A program made the position numbers and the translations under genes. The notes below the pieces were generated by a model, which saw only the letters and a list, made by a program, of their open reading frames with translations, was not told where the DNA came from and searched no databases. Of a stretch of DNA of 64,000 nt, positions 16,500 to 25,904 are shown piece after piece. Position 1 is the stretch's first letter; each line of letters begins with the position of its first letter. The DNA is from UBA6912 sp963792895 (lineage in GTDB: Bacteria; Actinomycetota; Acidimicrobiia; Spongiisociales; UBA5794). The stretch lies in contig CAWBYA010000007.1 in NCBI GenBank assembly GCA_963792895.1, forward strand, positions 868,001-932,000, read 5' to 3'.

Positions 16500-17672
16500 C
16501 AGCCCATCGAGCCAGGCCACGCTCTCGCCCGGCTCCCCTGTTGTTGCTGCGAACCGGAGATGCATCTCCAGCGCGTAGAGGAGGGCAACTGCCGGGGTTG
16601 CGTTGGATCGAACACCGAGATCGCCGAGGGCGGTTGCGGCGGCTGACGTAGCGTCGACCAGCGAGGCAATGGCCGGCGTGTTGGAGGTTGCGGCGAGCGT
16701 CTTGTGGAAGTGATAGTGCAGCAGGTCGAACCCGAGTGGGACGTCGTGTGCCGTACGCTCCCAATCCCATACGATCACGGCGTCATCCGTTGTCCGCATG
16801 TTCCACGGCACCCAATCCCCATGCCAGGCGCCCCACGCCAGGCGCGTGGCCGACCAACCGTCATCGACGACGGAGGCGGCATCCCGTGCCACGGCCGCAG
16901 CCGAACCATGGAGCTCACCGAGACGCGCGTCGAGCGTCCGTCGATAGGGACTGGTCGCCAGCGCGGCCTCAGCGAGCGAACCAGCACCACGGGCGGCGAC
17001 TTCGCGAACGACTGCCGGTCCAGGGGGTCGCACGGGGCGGACCCTGGGCGGGCCTGAAAGCGCAGATGCGACCACTATCCGGCGGTCGTTCCACTCGCCC
17101 GTGTGCAGCAGGCGCGGAACTCTGACCGTACGGAGGGCACGGGCGGCGGGGGAGGCGAGGAATGCGGCCTCCGTGTCGACGAGCTGTCTCGTCAGGTCGT
17201 TCCAGCCGACCTTGGCGAACCCGAGCGTGCTGCCGTCATCGGCATGGATGCGGACGATCGGTTTCTGGTTCGGACGGGCCGATCCGAAAGCGACAGACAC
17301 CTCGACGCGTCGCACGCCGAGCGCCGCCGCCAGGTACTCGTTGAGCGTCGGCTTCGTGGCACCGTTCGAGCGCACGGACACACGAACCCGGGTGCGCACG
17401 AGCGGGGACGCCAAGCCGGTGCGGAACCCAACCCAGGCCGCGATGCGAGTTGCCCCGTCGCGCAGCGTCGTTGCGTCGGTCCACCGCACCATCGAGTTGG
17501 CCGATGCCGCCCGGTTCTCGAGCGGCACGACGGTGATCGTGCCGCCGGCGGAGAGCACGCCGTGGAGGGCAGCGCCTGCGAGGCCCTCCGTCTGCCTGGG
17601 AGTCGTCACGACGTCGCCTGGGTTCCAGAGCTCGGTCGTGAGCCGTTCCAGGGCACGTTGCTCGAGCGTCAT
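16464..17672 (-). CDS. Aminoglycoside-phosphotransferase-fold kinase
   Basis: A 402-residue protein of the APH/choline-kinase fold. The catalytic Brenner motif HGDWVPWNM lies near residue 290 and the metal-binding segment VIVWDWER follows near 305. The N-terminal 120 residues are a separate, less conserved region. Its start overlaps the stop of a sulfotransferase gene, in a glycan operon. A small-molecule or sugar kinase role is therefore more likely than antibiotic resistance. Confidence 0.75.
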   Translation of the reverse strand: MTLEQRALERLTTELWNPGDVVTTPRQTEGLAGAALHGVLSAGGTITVVPLENRAASANSMVRWTDATTLRDGATRIAAWVGFRTGLASPLVRTRVRVSVRSNGATKPTLNEYLAAALGVRRVEVSVAFGSARPNQKPIVRIHADDGSTLGFAKVGWNDLTRQLVDTEAAFLASPAARALRTVRVPRLLHTGEWNDRRIVVASALSGPPRVRPVRPPGPAVVREVAARGAGSLAEAALATSPYRRTLDARLGELHGSAAAVARDAASVVDDGWSATRLAWGAWHGDWVPWNMRTTDDAVIVWDWERTAHDVPLGFDLLHYHFHKTLAATSNTPAIASLVDATSAAATALGDLGVRSNATPAVALLYALEMHLRFAATTGEPGESVAWLDGLLAAAIRHFGAR

Positions 17673-18553
17673 TGCCACCCGAATCGCTCTCCGATGATCG
17701 CGAACAGCTCCTCGTTGGGGGCTTTGAACTGGTCGACCAGACGGCGACGGATGTGATCGGGGACCGAGGTGTCTGGCGTGGCGTTCTCTTTGGGGAACGT
17801 CGCAGGAAGCCACGAGGGTGCGCCCAGGAATTCGAGGACGCGGGTGTACACCGGCTCCGGGTCCGCGAAGAATGCTTCGCTCTGGAGGATCAACACCGAT
17901 CGGTGGTCGAAGAGCTCCAGCAGTCGCCGCACCTGGTCGGCGTACCGGCTCCTGGCCGCGTACGAGAACGTCTGGTGCGGGAAGCTGTTGTACTCGGGTT
18001 GGTCACGGACGATTCGCTCGGCCTCACCTGCAAGTCGGGCTTCCTCCATGTCGAGGGCTGCTTCGAGTTCGAGCGGCTCGTTGCCTCGCCGCACCTCGTG
18101 CTTGTAGTGCGACAGCGTCCGCTCGACTGGGTCACGGAGCAGAGCGACGAGCTTGATGCCCGGCAGATCGGCCTTGATACGGTCGAGTGCCAGGGGGTGA
18201 AAGAGGTAGTACGGGCTGGCCTCGCCGACCAGGAGTGGTGATCCGGTCCGTCGCTTCGTGAGATCGGCGTACACCCTTGTCGGGAAGTGTGTCCGGTACC
18301 ACGGCAACCCGCGGTCATATGCCGTGTCGAAGTAGTGAACGCCCTTCATGAGGCGAGCCGAGGTGAGGTTGGGGTGCTCACCCAGCACGCCCTGCAACGA
18401 AGTGGTTCCGCAGCGCTGTCCGCCTATGAGCAAGTAGTCGGGGAGCACGCGCAGAGAGGAAGTCGGCCGCAGCACCGTGTTGGCTGCTGCCCACACCGGC
18501 TCGCGAACCGTCTTCCGCAATCGCTTCATCATGCCGGCCCGTTCGATGCTCAC
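17669..18553 (-). CDS. Sulfotransferase (heparan N-sulfotransferase-like)
   Basis: 294 residues. PAPS-binding motifs are visible: LLIGGQRCGTTSLQGVLGEH (5'-PSB) near residue 35 and KLVALLRDPVERTLSHYKHE (3'-PB) near 130. Aromatic-rich EASPYYLFHP and the C-terminal fold match the heparan sulfotransferase-like group. GTG 18553 overlaps the flippase stop and the stop overlaps the kinase-like start, both as 4-base overlaps. It would sulfate a polysaccharide or glycolipid in the same pathway. Confidence 0.9.
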   Translation of the reverse strand: MSIERAGMMKRLRKTVREPVWAAANTVLRPTSSLRVLPDYLLIGGQRCGTTSLQGVLGEHPNLTSARLMKGVHYFDTAYDRGLPWYRTHFPTRVYADLTKRRTGSPLLVGEASPYYLFHPLALDRIKADLPGIKLVALLRDPVERTLSHYKHEVRRGNEPLELEAALDMEEARLAGEAERIVRDQPEYNSFPHQTFSYAARSRYADQVRRLLELFDHRSVLILQSEAFFADPEPVYTRVLEFLGAPSWLPATFPKENATPDTSVPDHIRRRLVDQFKAPNEELFAIIGERFGWQ

Positions 18554-20097
18554 GTCGTGACCCCTCTGCCTCGCCGAAACCGGCCGCCGACGATGGCGCG
18601 AAACGCTGCGACATCGAGGCGGGTCCGCCATGTCCATACGAACCAGGCAAAGCCGGCCGCTGCCGCGGCCGAGTACACCCCGAACGCGCCGATCCCGGGG
18701 CCGAGCAGCGATCTCGCGATGACGCCGCCGAGCCCGAACGTGGCAAGCGAGGCGACCGCCGCCGCCCACCATCCGGTGCCGAAAGGATGGAAGCCGAGGA
18801 TGGAGCGCACCTGGACGAGCGGCAGCACATTGGCGGCTATGCGGCTGACGGCCCATGCCAGGGCTGCGCCGTTGAGGCCGAGGCTCGGGATGAGCACCAG
18901 ATTGAGCACGACGTTCAGGGTCAGGGCCGTTGCCGAGTTCCAGAAGCTCCACATGCTTCGACCCGCCATGACGAGGAGGACGTCGACAGGTCCGAACCCG
19001 CTGCCGATGAGCGCCGAGCCGGCGAGGATCGCAACCACGCTGGTGGCCTCCGTGAAATCGCTCCCGAACAGGCCCAGCACTGCGGGCGCGAAGATCCACA
19101 TCGCAAGGAACAGCGGCCAGGTGAGCGCAACGAGCCACCCGGTGGCGACCTGGTAGAGGGAGTGAGCTCGGACCTTGTGATCGGATGCGAGGAGGGACGA
19201 GAACATCGGCTCTACGGCCTGCCCGATGGCGTCGACGGCGAGGAACCCCGCCTGGAGGAGGCGGGTTGCCACGGTGTAGATGGCGGCAGCGCGGGGCGAG
19301 ATGAGCGCACCGACGAGGATCACGTCGAGCCAGAGCACGCCGACGCGAAACATCGAAGCGAAGGCTCGTGGCAGGGTGAACGACCAGAACTCACGCACGA
19401 GCCCGCGCACGGGTCGCCTCCCGTCATGACCCACCGGCCGGTCGAGACGATGCCAGAGCACTCGCAGCCAGCCGGCGCCGAGTGCCAGCGACACGACGAC
19501 ACCGGCTACCCAGCCAAGGGCGAGCCATGTCGCGCTCAACCCGGCGATGATCGCTCCTGCCCCGAGCGCGAGTTGGAGGAGGGGCCGGCCGACCCGCTCG
19601 GCCGCAACGGTGGGCAGCATCGTTCCGTAGCCCCTGGTGGCGCCCAACACGGCCAGGTTGAGCGCGCCAATGGGGACGAACCCGGCGAGCACGAGCACCA
19701 TCGCCCGAATCGCGTCTGCGTGGCTCTCGCCCCCGAGCCACGTTCCGATCGACGGCGCAAGGACCATCCCGATGACTCCGACGATCACGCCGATGGCGGC
19801 GACCGGTACGAGGGCGACGACCAGCAGCCGGCCGAGTCCCGTGCGGCCGTCGATCGCGAGATAACGGGCCGTGAACCGCAACAGCCCGGTGTCCGCGCCG
19901 AGGGTGACCGTGATGATCGCGATGTTGTAGAGAGCGATCGCCTCGAAGAAGGCACCGCCGTCGTCGGCGCCCAACCCCCAGCTGATCACGAAGACGAGCC
20001 CCATCGAGAGCAGTGCACCGGCAGCACTGCCGGCGAAGCTCAGCGAACCGCCACGAGCCAGCGTTGCGAGATCGGCGGCGTCCCCTTGCATGTCCAT
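18550..20097 (-). CDS. Polysaccharide/lipid-linked oligosaccharide flippase (Wzx/MATE-like)
   Basis: A 515-residue, roughly 14-helix transporter of the MOP superfamily. The N-terminus LARGGSLSFAGSAAGALL is typical of Wzx-type exporters. It would move lipid-linked oligosaccharide across the cytoplasmic membrane. ATG 20097 is used. ATG 20091 has better spacing from GGAGG and is an alternative. It follows the glycosyltransferase stop by 25 bases. Confidence 0.9.
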   Translation of the reverse strand: MDMQGDAADLATLARGGSLSFAGSAAGALLSMGLVFVISWGLGADDGGAFFEAIALYNIAIITVTLGADTGLLRFTARYLAIDGRTGLGRLLVVALVPVAAIGVIVGVIGMVLAPSIGTWLGGESHADAIRAMVLVLAGFVPIGALNLAVLGATRGYGTMLPTVAAERVGRPLLQLALGAGAIIAGLSATWLALGWVAGVVVSLALGAGWLRVLWHRLDRPVGHDGRRPVRGLVREFWSFTLPRAFASMFRVGVLWLDVILVGALISPRAAAIYTVATRLLQAGFLAVDAIGQAVEPMFSSLLASDHKVRAHSLYQVATGWLVALTWPLFLAMWIFAPAVLGLFGSDFTEATSVVAILAGSALIGSGFGPVDVLLVMAGRSMWSFWNSATALTLNVVLNLVLIPSLGLNGAALAWAVSRIAANVLPLVQVRSILGFHPFGTGWWAAAVASLATFGLGGVIARSLLGPGIGAFGVYSAAAAAGFAWFVWTWRTRLDVAAFRAIVGGRFRRGRGVTT

Positions 20098-20122
20098 GCC
20101 CTCCGATGCGCCGTGACGCAGG

Positions 20123-21043
20123 TCAGAATCCGCGTCCAACGGCGTTCGCCCACTTCACGACCCTTTCGGCGCTCACGATCCGGGAGGCGACCACCGGCGT
20201 GACGTAGGCCCTCAGCTGACGCCAGTCGAGGCGGAGGGTGCGCAACGCGGTGCGCATTGCCTCGCGACCATGGCCCATCGCAGCTTGGGCGAAAGCCCGC
20301 TGGCCGAGGATGCGCGCCAGGCCTCTTGGCTCGTCTCGGAATTCAGGCGTCTTGTCGACCAGGTAGGCCAGCGCCTCGTCGATCATCTGCCACCGGCTGC
20401 CGAAGTACGATTCCGTGTGCCATTGCACGAGGGTCGTCGCTCCGTCGGCGACGAGCACCGGTTTTATCCGTGCCGCTCGAAGGAGCCAGTCGTAGTCCTC
20501 GGCGTAGCTCCCCGGAAGGTCCTCGTCGACCATGCCGATACGCTCGTGAATGGCCGAGCGGCGAACGAGGAAGGTGGACGGGTGTGCTTCCATCACCCGG
20601 CTCAGCAGCAGATCCTGGAAGGTGATCTCCTTCAGCGACGTCCTCCGCTCGATGCGCTTGTCACCGTAGGCAATGGTGATGCCGCCGACGACGAAGTCCG
20701 TATCGGGGGCCGCCGCGACCGCCTTCTCCTGATGTTGCAGCTTGTCGGGGCTCCATACGTCGTCGTCGTCACAGAAGGCTATCCACGCCCCCGTTGCGGC
20801 GGCGATGCCGCTGTTGCGTGCCCCGGCGAGGCCGGGGCGCCGGGTGTTGGTGATGACTCGGACCGGCACGTAGCCGGAGAGGCCCTGATGCGACAGATCC
20901 GGCTTGGACTGGTCGTACACGACGATGACCTCGACGAGAGCATCGCCGACCTGGGCGAGCACCGCGTCGAGCGCGCGCTGCAACAGTGCCGGTCGATCGC
21001 GGGTCGGGATGATGGCCGACACCGTCACCTTGTCGAGGCTCAT
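20123..21043 (-). CDS. Family 2 glycosyltransferase
   Basis: 306 residues with the GT-A fold: SAIIPTRDRPALLQRALDAV at the N-terminus, GLAGARNSGI near 75, the nucleotide-sugar/metal motif FCDDDDVW near 93, and AEDYDWLLRA as the acidic catalytic region near 180. It adds a sugar in glycan assembly. ATG 21043 overlaps TGA of the upstream HhH gene, but only in that gene's unbroken frame. Confidence 0.93.
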   Translation of the reverse strand: MSLDKVTVSAIIPTRDRPALLQRALDAVLAQVGDALVEVIVVYDQSKPDLSHQGLSGYVPVRVITNTRRPGLAGARNSGIAAATGAWIAFCDDDDVWSPDKLQHQEKAVAAAPDTDFVVGGITIAYGDKRIERRTSLKEITFQDLLLSRVMEAHPSTFLVRRSAIHERIGMVDEDLPGSYAEDYDWLLRAARIKPVLVADGATTLVQWHTESYFGSRWQMIDEALAYLVDKTPEFRDEPRGLARILGQRAFAQAAMGHGREAMRTALRTLRLDWRQLRAYVTPVVASRIVSAERVVKWANAVGRGF

Positions 21044-23105
21044 GGCCGTTCCTCACTTCCCCGCAGTCCGTCCGTTGTTGGCCGAGGGCTGATGGAGGCC
21101 GCCGCCTGGCGGATGGTGGCGAGTTTGGCGGCGCTGATGCCGGGGATGACGAGGAGGTCGTCGAGGGTGGTGAAGGGGCCTGTGGTGGTGCGGTGGGCGG
21201 CGATGCGGGCGGCGAGCGCGGGGCCGATGCCGGGGAGGCGCACGAGTTCGGTTGTGGTTGCGATGTTGATGTCGATCGGTGGTTCGGTGGCGGCAGGTCC
21301 GGTGGCGTTCGTTTCGTCGGTAGCGCGATCCGGAGCTGGCTGATCGTCTGCGGTGTGATCGTCTGCGCTGTGTTGCGTGGCCGGTGGGTGGGCGACGGCT
21401 GCGGGGCGGATGGTGGCGAGTTTGGCGGCGCTGATGCCGGGGATGACGAGGAGGTCGTCGAGGGTGGTGAAGGGGCCTGTGGTGGTGCGGTGGGCGGCGA
21501 TGCGGGCGGCGAGCGCGGGGCCGATGCCGGGGAGGCGCACGAGTTCGGTTGTGGTTGCGATGTTGATGTCGATCGGTGGTTCGGTGGCGGCAGGTCCGGT
21601 GGCGTTCGTTTCGTCGGTGGCGCGATCCGGAGCTGGCTGATCGTCTGCGGTGTGATCGTCTGCGCTGTGTTCGTGGCCGGTGGGTGGGCGACGGCTGCGG
21701 GGCGGATGGTGGCGAGTTTGGCGGCGCTGATGCCGGGGATGACGAGGAGGTCGTCGAGGGTGGTGAAGGGGCCTGTGGTGGTGCGGTGGGCGGCGATGCG
21801 GGCGGCGAGCGCCGGGCCGATGCCGGGGAGGCGCACGAGTTCGGTTGTGGTTGCGATGTTGATGTCGATCGGTGGTTCGGTGGCGGCAGGTTCGGTGGCG
21901 CTTGCAGAGCGACCTGAGGTGTCTACGACCGCGGACTCGAGTCGCGATCCGGGCTCGGGCGTGTCATCCGGAGCTGCCGGGGGGGTTGTTGGTTCGTCCG
22001 TTGGTGGCACATCCGTGAGTGAGTCGAGGCTCTGCTCCGTGCTCGCTGCCTCCGCCGGTACGGCGTCGAGCGTTTGAGCGTGGTCGAGCGATGCAGCAAG
22101 GGTCGGTTCGTCTCCGACGTGTTCGTCTGCCGGCGTGTGGACATCGGGCAGCGCACCGTCGCCATCTGACGTTCGAGGCGCTCGAGGTACATGTGCGTCG
22201 GTTGCGGTCTCGGCAGTGTCAACATCTGCGCTGAGCCCGGGTTCGTCGTCGATCGCCTCCGGTTGCGGCCCGACCTCGACGGGTGCGGCCTCAGCGGGCT
22301 CGTCGACCGTCGCAAGGCGATCTGCAGGCCCGTCGTCTGCCACGGAAACGTGGCCTGCAGGCTCGGCGTCTGCTGCGGGCGTTACGTGCTCGACGCTCCG
22401 TGTCGCATCGAGCCGCTCGATGTCATCGACGGTGTCGGGCGCTTCGGCGATGTCTGTGCCCGGCGGGGTGGGCTCGGCACTCTCGTCGTCGAGTGCAGGG
22501 CCAGACGACTCGCCGACGAGCGTACCTGCGCCGGAGCCGGCCGACACAGCACCCGAGGTTGCGCCGTCTCCAGCCGCAGCATGCGCCGGGCGAGACGAGT
22601 CGTCGGCTGCGGCCTCATCTGCCTTCGAGGAGACGAACTCGCCGGCTGGTGCGGAGGCGTCGGGAGGGATGGTCTGCGGGGCCGGGGCGGGCAATGCACG
22701 CCGCTGCGGGATTCGGCCGCCAAGGCGCCTGATGACAGGTGTCTTGGTCATCAGACTGCGTAGCTGCTCTCGGGGGAGCCCAGCTACAGCAACCAGCACG
22801 AGCGCGACGCCGGGCACGAACCATCGACGGTCTCCGACCAGCGCAACGGTGACGATGAGCACATTCACCGAGACCGATGTGGCAATGCCGAGAATCGCCT
22901 TGGCGACCCTGTCCGTCGGGCGCTTCAGATCGAGGATCAGGAAGCCGGGACATGTGAGGACGAAGACGATCGAGAGGATCGGCTGGAACGGTGGTCCGAG
23001 CCGCAGCACGAACGACAGCGCCTCGAGCATGCTCACCAGGGCGACCCAGGTGAGGCCGGGAAGGCCGATCCCACGACGTTCGGTGGATGCTGTCGCGGTC
23101 GTCAT
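21040..23105 (-). pseudogene. Frameshifted membrane protein with three tandem HhH repeats
   Basis: One missing base splits this gene. Reading the original frame, it would encode 688 residues. These comprise three or four hydrophobic helices at about 15-110 and an acidic Ala/Pro/Asp/Thr-rich linker at about 140-430. Three near-identical ComEA-like helix-hairpin-helix units follow, each with NIATTTELVRLPGIGPALAA and ILVIPGIS-like DLLVIPGISAAKLATIR. Unit spacing is 297 bases then 296, so a base is lost near 21671. As sequenced, reading continues in a wrong frame to about 20769. The unbroken frame ends in TGA that overlaps the glycosyltransferase ATG as ATGA, matching all other joints of this operon. 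That suggests the break is recent or an assembly error. HhH repeats usually bind DNA non-specifically; a role on a membrane anchor in a glycan operon is unclear. Confidence 0.8.
21109..21905 (-). repeat. Tandem repeats of 297/296 bases (2.7 copies)
   Basis: Copies begin at 21109, 21406 and 21702 and are almost identical. The third, partial copy ends near 21905, where the sequence diverges. Each encodes one HhH domain plus linker. The linker between the units reads TGTTGCGTGG near 21371 but TGTTCGTGG near 21668, the one-base difference that breaks the frame. Such repeats can expand or contract by recombination. Confidence 0.92.
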
Positions 23106-24916
23106 TGCTGCTCCACGAGGCCGTAGACACGTGCCGGACCCGACTCGAACAGGGTGGTCCAGAGCGGTGACTGCTGGAGAGAGGTCTCGATGGTGTCGAG
23201 CGTGGGGGAGAGCAGTGTGCCGAGCTCCGTCACCGACTCGCGCTGGGAGCGCGTGATGATGACGTACCCACCCGTATACCGCTCGGTGTCGCGGAGCCAG
23301 CTCGCGAGCTTGGTCGCAGGATCGGCGAGCAGCCCCTCGAGCGTGTCCGGTGTGGATCGATCGAGGGCGAGGAACGTGAACTGCTCGTAGTTGCGGTACT
23401 GCCTCGGGTAGTCACGACTTCCCTCGATGATGAGCGCACCGGGCTGGGCCCGTTGGAACACGAAGTCGGAAGCGGCGACCTCGTCGTTGTCGAAGACCTG
23501 TCGGCTGTCGGTGCCGAAGTCGGCGATGAGAAGGCCGGCCGTCAAGGTGACGATGACGGCGCCCAGGGTGATGGGTGTCCACCGGCTGTGTCCGGAGTAC
23601 TCGTCGGGGAACCAGAGTGACGCGGCGAGGAGAGCCGCAAACGGGAGGGCGAACAGATAGGCCCTGAAGATCACCTCACCGCCGTAAGAGCTCATGAGCA
23701 CGAGGACTCCCGGAATGCCTGCGAGGAGGAGCACCCACCCCGACCGCAGCCTGCGTTGCCTGCGCCGCATCCAGCCGAGCCCGGCGAGCCCGAAGATCGA
23801 GGCGCTCAAGAGCCGGGCAACCTGAGAGACGAAGAGCTGGGCTGTGTTGACGATGTCGTACGACACCAGGTTGTTGTCCAGGTTCGCCTGGAAGCCGCCG
23901 AGTTCGCGTAGCACGGACGTGATGTTGTCGACGACGAACGTTCTGGCGGGTCCGAAGAGCCACGTGAACGTGAACAACAACATGGCGTAGAGAGGCCACG
24001 ACACACGGATCACGCGAAACACCAGCAACCCGCCGATGGCAGCGATCGTCACGATCGGTGTCAGTTGGTGGGTGGCGGCGATGGCGAGCAGGGTGAGGGC
24101 GAGCACCACGGAGAGTATGAACGAGGCGAGACTTCCAGGGTCTACCTCGTCGCCGGGAACGACCACCTCGCCGTTCGGGCCCAACGGGTGCCGCGAGTAC
24201 CACCGCAGCAGGATGGCGATTGCGATGAGGTACAGGAAGAACGCCATCGCTTGCGGCGAGAAGTAATCCTGTCCGATCCAGTTGCCGAGCACGAACACCA
24301 GCAGGGCAGTCCATATGAGCCGCGTGTCCGAGGTGAACGCGCGGAACATGACGTAGAGCGCACCGACGAACAGCAGGTTGAACAGGATCGGCGCCCAGGA
24401 GGCGAACGACAGCGCCGATTCGAGTTGGCTCACGTCGGTGATCCACGCGCTCAGCCCGAAGAAGCCCGGCCAGTTGTGGTACACACCCAATGTGTTGATG
24501 GTGGGGTCCACATCGCCGACTCGCTGGATGTACTCGACGATCCCAACATGCTTCCACGCCCACGAGAAGCGCAGGTGGTCGTAGACGAACGTCGGCATCC
24601 CGTGGATCATCACGGTGAGGCCGAGGACGTAGGCGCCTTGGATGCGGCCTCCGCCGGGCACCGTCAAGGAAGCGACGAATCCGGCAAGAGCTGCCGCGAT
24701 CAGTATGAACGCCGTTATCGGCAGGATGGTGACGATGCCATACGAGCCCAGGTCGGCTTGGTCGACGCCGTTGAGCGTCCACGCCCACAAGATGGCGATT
24801 CCCACGATGATCAACCCATGGCGCACCACCACCAGCGGGTCGCCCTGAGGGCCCGGGTCCCGACGTTCCATTGCGCGGCGTCGCGCGATGGGGCTCGTCT
24901 CGGAGGCCGCCGTCAT
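23102..24916 (-). CDS. Polytopic membrane protein, glycan polymerase/GT-C-like
   Basis: 604 residues with about 12 hydrophobic helices and a soluble C-terminal domain after residue 470. A periplasmic-type loop contains VYHNWPGFFGLSAW and DYFSPQAMAF. Overall form resembles O-antigen polymerases or GT-C enzymes, but no diagnostic residues were identified. Both ends overlap neighbours by ATGA, inside the glycan operon. Polymerisation or lipid-linked sugar transfer is inferred from context. Confidence 0.7.
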   Translation of the reverse strand: MTAASETSPIARRRAMERRDPGPQGDPLVVVRHGLIIVGIAILWAWTLNGVDQADLGSYGIVTILPITAFILIAAALAGFVASLTVPGGGRIQGAYVLGLTVMIHGMPTFVYDHLRFSWAWKHVGIVEYIQRVGDVDPTINTLGVYHNWPGFFGLSAWITDVSQLESALSFASWAPILFNLLFVGALYVMFRAFTSDTRLIWTALLVFVLGNWIGQDYFSPQAMAFFLYLIAIAILLRWYSRHPLGPNGEVVVPGDEVDPGSLASFILSVVLALTLLAIAATHQLTPIVTIAAIGGLLVFRVIRVSWPLYAMLLFTFTWLFGPARTFVVDNITSVLRELGGFQANLDNNLVSYDIVNTAQLFVSQVARLLSASIFGLAGLGWMRRRQRRLRSGWVLLLAGIPGVLVLMSSYGGEVIFRAYLFALPFAALLAASLWFPDEYSGHSRWTPITLGAVIVTLTAGLLIADFGTDSRQVFDNDEVAASDFVFQRAQPGALIIEGSRDYPRQYRNYEQFTFLALDRSTPDTLEGLLADPATKLASWLRDTERYTGGYVIITRSQRESVTELGTLLSPTLDTIETSLQQSPLWTTLFESGPARVYGLVEQQ

Positions 24917-25875
24917 GATGCCGTCCTCCGCAGGGCACTCAGCTGTCCCGTGACGAACCCGAGCGTCGTTGTGGAGAGTCCGGCAACGAGGAAGAGCGAC
25001 TGCCCGATAGGTCGTAGGGACCTGGTGCGTATCGCCTCGACGACGCGCTCGAGACCGCCGCGAGCGAGCGTCCTGAGGTAGCTGCGCTCTGCAGCGGTGG
25101 CATCGCCGGCGCCCACACGGCGGGCGAGGACAGCCTTGGACCTGCCTTCGGCGAAGCAGCGGCGGAAGAAGTAGCTCCACGTCACGCGCGGCGCCTCGAC
25201 GGCGTGGTGCACGACGGCGCCCGGTTCGTAGATGACGACACCCCCCGTCGCCGCACGCACGCGAATCGCGAGATCGGTCTCCTCGCCGCCAACGGGTCGC
25301 TCCTTGACCCTGCCGAGCGTGGCGGAGAAGCCTCCGACTTGACGCATGGCGTCGGTACGGAACGCCATGTTGCAGCCGATGGGGTTGCGAACCTCGGCCA
25401 CGGTCGTCGGAAGCCCCCGATAGCTGCATCCGACCACCCAGTAGAACTCCTCGGGGAACCACCAAGGGGCATTGCTGTTCGCCCACTCTGGGATTGCCCG
25501 TCCGCCGACGCCAGCGACACGAGGAGCGGAGAATGGCGCCGTCAAGGTCTCCAGCCACTCGGCGTCTGCCGCGGCATCGTCATCGAGGAAGGCCACCACA
25601 GATCCCCGTGCCGTCTCGACGCCGGTGTTGCGAGCGCCCGAGAGGCCGGGCTCGAAGCGATTGGGGACAACGCACGCCACGTTTCCAAAGGCGGCGTTGG
25701 CCTTCTCCAGCAAGCGCTCGTTGTAGTCCACCACGACGATCACTTCGTCGCCTGCATCGAGCTGCTGGGCGGCCGACGAGACGGCCGCGACGAGCCGGTC
25801 CCATCGGGCATCCGTGTAGCAGCACACCACGACAGAACGGGCGACGATCATCTCGGATTCAGGATCGCTCTTCAC
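24913..25875 (-). CDS. Family 2 glycosyltransferase
   Basis: 320 residues. GT-A motifs: SGARNTGVETARGSVVAFLD with DDD near residue 95, WWFPEEFYWVVGCSY in the middle, and GGEETDLAIRVRAATGG as the ED motif near 195. A C-terminal hydrophobic segment (about 290-312) may anchor it. GTG 25875 is used, with a purine run GGAGGGGGG at 13-base spacing; ATG 25851 is an alternative. It is followed by the polymerase-like gene with an ATGA overlap. Confidence 0.9.
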   Translation of the reverse strand: MKSDPESEMIVARSVVVCCYTDARWDRLVAAVSSAAQQLDAGDEVIVVVDYNERLLEKANAAFGNVACVVPNRFEPGLSGARNTGVETARGSVVAFLDDDAAADAEWLETLTAPFSAPRVAGVGGRAIPEWANSNAPWWFPEEFYWVVGCSYRGLPTTVAEVRNPIGCNMAFRTDAMRQVGGFSATLGRVKERPVGGEETDLAIRVRAATGGVVIYEPGAVVHHAVEAPRVTWSYFFRRCFAEGRSKAVLARRVGAGDATAAERSYLRTLARGGLERVVEAIRTRSLRPIGQSLFLVAGLSTTTLGFVTGQLSALRRTAS

Positions 25876-25904
25876 GATGTCGGCCGGGCCCCCCTCCGGC
25901 TTGA

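Noticed and set aside
16464..17672. Antibiotic-resistance phosphotransferase
   Set aside because: Only the general kinase motifs are present, and the gene is locked into a glycan operon; resistance is not supported.
21109..21905. Tandem repeats taken as a CRISPR-like array
   Set aside because: Units are about 297 bases, nearly identical throughout and protein-coding. There are no short repeats with unique spacers.
20769..23105. Accepting the 778-codon frame as the true HhH protein
   Set aside because: After about 21671 it becomes Pro/Ser/Thr/Arg-rich and runs antiphase through the HhH repeats and into the glycosyltransferase gene, as expected of a frameshift.
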